DNA from: Saprospirales bacterium
GTDB taxonomy: Bacteria; Bacteroidota; Bacteroidia; Chitinophagales; Saprospiraceae
DNA length: 10,541 nucleotides
Assembly (NCBI GenBank): GCA_003448025.1
Contig: DLXL01000500.1
Location: 1,238 to 11,778 of the forward strand
Direction: 5' to 3'
Every line of letters starts with the position of its first letter. Within the stretch, counting starts at the first letter, position 1. Both the position numbers and the translations under genes were made by a program. Under the pieces are notes generated by a model. That model saw only the letters and a program-made list of their open reading frames with translations, searched no databases and was not told the DNA's origin. Below, piece after piece: positions 6,101 through 10,541 of this stretch.

Positions 6101-8452
6101 TTACGCACTCGGTATAGAAAACACAAACGAGGTTCCTTTACCTTCTGTGCTTTGTACTTTCAAAACACCCTGGTGCAACTCTACCAGTTCTTTACACAAC
6201 AAAAGACCCAACCCGGCCCCTTTTTCTCCGGCCGTACCCCGATCACTGCGCTTTTCCAGTGTAAAAATCTTCTCTAGTTTTTCAGCCGACATTCCTTTAC
6301 CGGTATCTTGCACGGTAATAGAGATTTTCTCTGATTCGACCTCACTGCTAACCGATACAAGTCCATTATGGCCGGCTGGCGTGAATTTGATCGCGTTCCC
6401 AACCAGGTTTCTCAGAATGGCTTGTAAGCCATTCAAATCTGCCTGAACAGAGATTTCGGACGGCACTTTGTTTTCCAAATGAATGCCTTTGGCTGCCGCT
6501 GCGTTTTCATAGATCTGGAATGTATCGGCTACTGTGTTATGCAAATTTACAGGTTCAGGCTGATATGGCATCATCCCCCTGTTCAGCAAAGCCCAGGAAA
6601 GCAAATTGTCCAGAAGTCCACTGAGGTTGGCAGCGCTTTTGGTGAGCATATCGCTGATCTTATCGAGCATGGCCATATTACCCTTTTCAAGGCAATACTT
6701 CAATTGAGCGCCTACCCCCTGAAATGCAGCGAGCGGACTGCGCAAATCGTGCGCAATGATGCTAAAGAATTTGTCTTTTTCCTGATTGAGTTGGGTTAGT
6801 TCCTGGTTTTGGACGTCAAGTTTCTTTCGGGTTCTGCGCAATTGAGTATAGAGATAACTGCCAAAAATGAGTATCACAAGCAACATCGCTCCCAACGTCA
6901 GGTACAGGCGATTGCGAACCAGCAATAGTGCCGATTCCCGCTCTACACGTTTTTTTTCATCTTCGAGATCTTCTACATTTTGCTTTACCCTTTCCTCCGA
7001 TAAGCGGCGCCGAAGGGCAATTGTTTTTACACTATCGAGCAAAAGGAAATACGCCTCGTGTTGATACAATGCACTCGGGAAATCGCCCAATTCCTTGAAA
7101 ACCCGGTATAACAAATGATGTGCATCTGCGATGGCGGTTTTGGAACGGGTTTTCTCACAAAGTTCAAGGTTTTTCTGAGCGGCCTTCAGCGCCTCGTCCA
7201 TCTGTTGGGTTTTCAGATATATCTCGGCGAGTTTATCATACACCTGGGCGCTTTCGAGGTACATACTCTTGAGCCCATACCACTCAGCTACTTTGTTGAA
7301 GATAGTTTTAGCCGTTTCGTAATCCTGCTGCGCGATCTTTACTTCGCCAAGTTGTATATTCAGCGATTCCAGTGTAATGGTGTCTTTGTTGACCTCCAGC
7401 GCTTTGATGGCTTTCCGTAGTCCTTTTTCCGCCTTGTCTGTTTGTCCCAAAGCGATTAGTGAAGGGGTCATATCCTGCCAAACCCCGGCGATGTAGGCCG
7501 CATTGTTCGTCTTGTTCGCTACTGCCAGCCCTTTTTGATAATTTACAAGCGCCTGTTCAGGATCGTTGGTAGCATGAAAGATCCGACCGCGCAATTTATA
7601 CAGTTCTATATCTGCATTAAGGTCCTTCAAAACGGGGTTCAGTCTTTCAATTTCCGGGGTAAGTTGCAGCGCTTTGTCCAGATCCCCCAGTCTTATGAGA
7701 AGATCGCAAATATTGTGGAGACTAACTACCTGACGGTATTCATCCTTGCTTTCCCTGGCAACGGCAAGCGATTGCTCCTCCATCTCCAGTGATTTTGAGA
7801 AATCACCCATTTTGGCATAAACCAGGGATATTTGGGTCAGGGCGTAACATACTCCTGCACTTATCTTATTTTGCTGATAAATGGCCAGTCCACGGTGGCA
7901 ATATTCCAGCGACTCCTCAAACGCACCCGTATTTCTGAGCATAGCGCCCAAGTGGCAATAGCGGCCAGCCAGGAACCCAGGTTTGCGCTGCACCTGTTCG
8001 CTCATGGTTATGGCTCGCTTGGTGAATTGAATACTTAAATCGTATTTCCCCTCCTGATTATAACAGTTGCCTTTAGCAAATAAGGCATCCGTCAGCAAGA
8101 TTTTTTCACCCGAACGTTCAGCCAATTCGATGGCTTGATTAATTATTTCGTGTGCTTCCCGCGTGCGGTATTGTTTCACCAGCAAATCTGCCTGTTTTAG
8201 GCTGGCCTTGATACTCGCGGCATAAAAACCAATAGTTTCAGCTGTTTGTCTGGCTGATATGGCCGCTTCCATCGCCAAATCCGGGCGATTGTCAGCCGAA
8301 TAGTCGGCAAGATGGAGCAGTGTATTAACCTTTTCCGTTCCGGCCGGGAGAGCTTCCGCTCGATTTTGAAGGCTGTCAATCAAGTGATTTTGAGCATAAA
8401 AGTGCTGTAACGTAATACATAGAACAACGCAGATAATGTATTGCCGCATCAA
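6101..8452 (-). CDS. TPR-containing sensor histidine kinase
   Basis: The 783-residue protein starts with a signal peptide (hydrophobic core YIICVVLCITL, probable cut after HFYA). Residues about 25-470 are a long series of TPR-type helical pairs, for example the repeats with AKGNCYNQEGKYDLSI and LAEIYLKTQQMDEAL. A charged coiled coil follows (about 485-512), then one membrane helix (about 516-535) and a second coiled coil. The kinase core has a HisKA H-box with H568 (IIAHDLRSP), an N-box NLVGNAIKF (682-690), a G1 box DTGKGM (716-721) and a G2 box GAGLGL (745-750). The TPRs are therefore placed in the periplasm and the kinase in the cytoplasm. It probably phosphorylates the LytTR regulator encoded 101 bases downstream. 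The gene has its own promoter-like site very close to the ATG. A second ATG directly follows the first; either could be used. Confidence 0.95.
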   Translation of the reverse strand: MMRQYIICVVLCITLQHFYAQNHLIDSLQNRAEALPAGTEKVNTLLHLADYSADNRPDLAMEAAISARQTAETIGFYAASIKASLKQADLLVKQYRTREAHEIINQAIELAERSGEKILLTDALFAKGNCYNQEGKYDLSIQFTKRAITMSEQVQRKPGFLAGRYCHLGAMLRNTGAFEESLEYCHRGLAIYQQNKISAGVCYALTQISLVYAKMGDFSKSLEMEEQSLAVARESKDEYRQVVSLHNICDLLIRLGDLDKALQLTPEIERLNPVLKDLNADIELYKLRGRIFHATNDPEQALVNYQKGLAVANKTNNAAYIAGVWQDMTPSLIALGQTDKAEKGLRKAIKALEVNKDTITLESLNIQLGEVKIAQQDYETAKTIFNKVAEWYGLKSMYLESAQVYDKLAEIYLKTQQMDEALKAAQKNLELCEKTRSKTAIADAHHLLYRVFKELGDFPSALYQHEAYFLLLDSVKTIALRRRLSEERVKQNVEDLEDEKKRVERESALLLVRNRLYLTLGAMLLVILIFGSYLYTQLRRTRKKLDVQNQELTQLNQEKDKFFSIIAHDLRSPLAAFQGVGAQLKYCLEKGNMAMLDKISDMLTKSAANLSGLLDNLLSWALLNRGMMPYQPEPVNLHNTVADTFQIYENAAAAKGIHLENKVPSEISVQADLNGLQAILRNLVGNAIKFTPAGHNGLVSVSSEVESEKISITVQDTGKGMSAEKLEKIFTLEKRSDRGTAGEKGAGLGLLLCKELVELHQGVLKVQSTEGKGTSFVFSIPSA

Positions 8453-8465
8453 TTTCGATTTGAAG

Positions 8466-8499
8466 CAAAGTTATGTCGTAGCGGTAAAAGGATCACAAT
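8466..8499 (-). promoter_or_regulatory. Probable promoter of the TPR kinase (and regulator) genes
   Basis: On the - strand, ATTG (8499-8496) is followed after 22 bases by TAACTTTG (8473-8466), an exact match to the Bacteroidota -7 element TAnnTTTG. Transcription would start about seven bases further on, near 8459, leaving only a few bases before the ATG at 8452. The transcript would then have a very short leader. Confidence 0.6.
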
Positions 8500-8527
8500 T
8501 GCAAGAAATTATTGTACACATTCAGCC

Positions 8528-8586
8528 AGGGATTCAACAAGTCAGAAAAGGATTTTTAATTACCTGATTCAACATTTGAATTCCCT
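8528..8586. repeat. Overlapping direct and inverted repeats upstream of the kinase promoter
   Basis: GATTCAACA occurs twice in the same direction (8531-8539 and 8566-8574), 35 bases apart. AGGGATTCAA (8528-8537) also pairs with TTGAATTCCCT (8576-8586), with one bulged T. The cluster lies about 70-130 bases before the predicted kinase transcript start, where a regulator could bind. Function is inferred from position only. Confidence 0.35.
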
Positions 8587-8626
8587 GCAATAGCAAATAT
8601 CGTAAAAAATCATGCAGGATAATCAA

Positions 8627-8657
8627 TCGGGCCGCCCCGAAAAACGGAACGGCCCGA
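8627..8657 (-). terminator. GC-rich hairpin behind the HYR-repeat gene
   Basis: TCGGGCCG (8627-8634) pairs perfectly with CGGCCCGA (8650-8657). Inside, after a CC/AA mismatch, CCG and CGG form three more pairs around an AAAAA loop. It starts 29 bases after the stop of the - strand repeat gene, the usual place for a terminator. The - strand tail is TTGATTAT, not a clean T-run, so termination would be imperfect or rho-assisted. Confidence 0.55.
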
Positions 8658-8686
8658 AAGTGCTCACAATAAGGTCTTTAAATGTA

Positions 8687-10541
8687 TTATTTCTGCAACA
8701 CCAGTCGCTTCTGCACTTTCCAGGTATCCGACTGAAAATCAATCATATAAATACCAGGCGCAAGGTTTTCCAACCTGAGTGGTACAACATTCTCTCCTTC
8801 AATACCCATATTCTCCTGACTGTAGATCATGCGTCCGGAAGAATCGAACAAGCGGTAGGAGAACTGCTGTTCCCCTGGCAACTGGAATGCCATAATGGCC
8901 TCCCCACTGGTTGGATTTGGATAAACCAACAGATCAAATACTCCCGGACTTACTCCTTTCCCGCCACCACCTTGCTGGAAGTCGCCGTTTCCGGCATTTA
9001 CCACTGTAACCACCGACACGCAGGTACTGGAATTGTTGCTAAGGTCCCTGACCGTGATGGTCAGGTTGTAGGTATTCGGTGTTGTATACACTTTTGCAGC
9101 CGGCGAGTAGGATGTAACAGCACAGTTATCAAAACTGCTAAATGCCAGATCAGCACCATACACTATGGCATATCCATTTGAACCAATGGCCACCGTAACG
9201 TCTTCACAAACCGCCGTTGGCGCGATATTGTCCTTTACGTTTACATTGGCAATACAGGTACTTTGATTGTTATAGTTGTCTTTTAACGTCAATACCACTG
9301 GCACTGGAGTGCCATTAGCTTGAGAACAATCGAACTCAAAGGGGAATACTGTTCGGGTTGCAATGCCACAATTGTCTGTGCTTCCATTATCTACTGCTGA
9401 TGCCGTGATACTGGCGTACCCATTGTTGTCCAGAAAAACATTTATGGTTTTACATTTTGCAACAGGAGCCGAGACATCCCTGACATTCACTCTGCCCGTA
9501 CAACTTGACGTGTTTCCACCAGGATCTGTAGCGGTCAGCGTAACTGTTTGGATACCAATTTGAGAACAGTTGAACGTATTTGGCGACAGTGTAAAGGTCA
9601 TGCTGCAATTATCTGTGGAGCCGTTGTTCACAGAGGCTGCAGATACGGTTACCGTGCCGTTCGGACCTAAATTCGCCGGCAATATGGTGGTCTTGCACTT
9701 TGCCACCGGAGGGGTTACATCCCGAACCGTGACGATGGCATTACAGGTGGCTGTATTACCGTTGCCGTCGTTGGCGGTAAGGGTTACCACGTTGTTCCCC
9801 ACGTTGCTGCAGTTGAAACTGCTGGCCACTACCGACACGAGGTTCACCACCCCGCAGTTATCCGAACCTGATTGATATACATTGGCCGGAGTGATACTCA
9901 CGTTCCCGCTGGCATCCAGATTGGCTGTAAATGGTCTGCAGACAATAGCCGGAGGGGTCACGTCTTTCAAAGTCACTATAAGGGTACAGGTCTGGGTATT
10001 GCCTGCCACATCGGTGGCTGTAAGCGTCACGGTCCGCACAGTGTTGTGTCCGCTGATGGTAGAGCCTGCTACAGGGCTTTGCACAAACGTTGGCGTTGGG
10101 TTACAGTTGTCGCTCAGGGTCGTGGGGGAAAAGGCACTGATGGTGCCCTGACAGCTTGCGTTGGCATTGATGGTCACGTTGGCCGGACAGGTGATGTTCG
10201 GCCTGGTCACGTCCTTAAGTGTTACCGTGAGGGTACAGGTGGAGGTATTTCCGTTACCGTCGTTGGCCGTAAGGGTCACCGTTTGCGTGGCATTGTGGCC
10301 GCTAAGCACCGTTGAAGATACCGGACTTTGCGTCACCGAGGAAGCCGGATTACAGTTGTCGCTCAGAGAGGCAGGGGAATAACTTCCCACCGTACCCTGA
10401 CAGCTGGCGTTGGCATTCACCGTAGCATTGGCCGGGCAAGTGATGCTGGGCGGGGTCACGTCTTTGAGCGTCACCGTAAGCGTACAAGTGGAGGTATTTC
10501 CGTTGTTGTCGTCGGCTGTAAGGGTCACGGTTTGCGTGGCG
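8687..10541 (-). CDS. Secreted HYR-like repeat protein with T9SS sorting domain (5' end outside window)
   Basis: The frame stays open to the window edge and gives at least 617 residues. The GTG at 10528 is an internal Val codon, not a start. From that codon as residue 1, units of about 83, 83, 81, 81, 82 and 78 residues repeat. Each ends in GN-type turns followed by xTC and then a TVxxKDVTPP-type strand, as in HYR (hyalin repeat) immunoglobulin-like domains. Each unit has conserved cysteines, including DNC 44-46 residues after the TC cysteine, so the protein is extracellular and probably disulfide-bonded. A Gly-rich linker (518-525) leads to a type A T9SS C-terminal domain (about 533-613) with VYPNPTSGE, a SSGRMIY turn, LAPGIYMIDF and a final KRLVLQK. 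It would be secreted across the outer membrane and attached to the surface or released. Adhesion or matrix roles are typical of such proteins but not shown here. No catalytic domain is seen in the visible part. Confidence 0.95.
   Translation of the reverse strand, partial: ATQTVTLTADDNNGNTSTCTLTVTLKDVTPPSITCPANATVNANASCQGTVGSYSPASLSDNCNPASSVTQSPVSSTVLSGHNATQTVTLTANDGNGNTSTCTLTVTLKDVTRPNITCPANVTINANASCQGTISAFSPTTLSDNCNPTPTFVQSPVAGSTISGHNTVRTVTLTATDVAGNTQTCTLIVTLKDVTPPAIVCRPFTANLDASGNVSITPANVYQSGSDNCGVVNLVSVVASSFNCSNVGNNVVTLTANDGNGNTATCNAIVTVRDVTPPVAKCKTTILPANLGPNGTVTVSAASVNNGSTDNCSMTFTLSPNTFNCSQIGIQTVTLTATDPGGNTSSCTGRVNVRDVSAPVAKCKTINVFLDNNGYASITASAVDNGSTDNCGIATRTVFPFEFDCSQANGTPVPVVLTLKDNYNNQSTCIANVNVKDNIAPTAVCEDVTVAIGSNGYAIVYGADLAFSSFDNCAVTSYSPAAKVYTTPNTYNLTITVRDLSNNSSTCVSVVTVVNAGNGDFQQGGGGKGVSPGVFDLLVYPNPTSGEAIMAFQLPGEQQFSYRLFDSSGRMIYSQENMGIEGENVVPLRLENLAPGIYMIDFQSDTWKVQKRLVLQK
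9020..10541 (-). repeat. Tandem HYR-like coding repeats, about 234-249 bases each
   Basis: Six repeats run to the window edge. The three nearest the edge have a period of exactly 249 bases: the block GTAAG[GC]GTCAC begins at 10020, 10269 and 10518. Blocks such as TTACAGTTGTCGCTCAG are identical between neighbours, so these copies look recently duplicated. The repeats nearer the C-terminus are 243, 243, 246 and 234 bases apart and more diverged. The window probably cuts a longer array. Confidence 0.9.

Noticed and set aside
6101..8452. Several + strand reading frames of 65-190 codons across the kinase gene
   Set aside because: All are antisense shadows of the TPR kinase, with no family motifs of their own.
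10526..10528. GTG as start of the HYR-repeat protein
   Set aside because: It is an internal Val codon within a repeat; the frame continues past the window edge with the same repeat pattern (ATQTV).
9020..10541. Regular repeats considered as a CRISPR or satellite array
   Set aside because: The repeats are 234-249 bases, remain in frame, and encode HYR-like domains with conserved cysteines.

Overview
The window comes from a member of the Bacteroidota, most likely a Saprospiria/Chitinophagia-type environmental bacterium. This is inferred from four things. There is a type IX secretion (T9SS) C-terminal sorting domain. A periplasmic-TPR sensor kinase is paired with a LytTR regulator. Shine-Dalgarno sequences are absent. 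Promoter-like sites match the Bacteroidota pattern TTG, about 20-22 bases, then TAnnTTTG. No rRNA, tRNA, CRISPR array, insertion sequence or phage gene was found.

Left part (1-3550, + strand): the window opens inside a sensor histidine kinase, just after its phospho-accepting His. Thirteen bases later comes a vanadium-dependent haloperoxidase-type enzyme of the PAP2 superfamily with all three metal-site motifs. A small ArsC-family thioredoxin-fold reductase follows, then an MpaB/DUF2236 putative oxygenase. A nested inverted repeat (2633-2677) lies between the last two.

Middle part (3551-5270): a DinB-like putative metal-dependent protein on the - strand faces the MpaB gene tail to tail. Next is a small, acidic, exported protein of unknown function on the + strand with a good Bacteroidota promoter. 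A 435-base stretch without a confident gene follows (4836-5270). It holds a perfect 12-bp hairpin whose T-run lies on the - strand and a possible 45-codon - strand reading frame.

Right part (5271-10541, all - strand): in transcription order there is a large secreted protein with at least six HYR-like repeats and a T9SS sorting domain (5' end outside the window). It is followed by a hairpin, then a TPR sensor histidine kinase with its own promoter, then a LytTR response regulator. Kinase and regulator probably form one two-component system: periplasmic TPRs sense, the cytoplasmic HisKA/HATPase core signals, and the LytTR protein binds DNA.

I see no clearly new multi-gene system. The observations most worth following are the change of cysteine position between the two repeat types of the secreted protein, the HisKA-LytTR pairing, the nested dyad before the MpaB gene, and the stretch behind the regulator gene.
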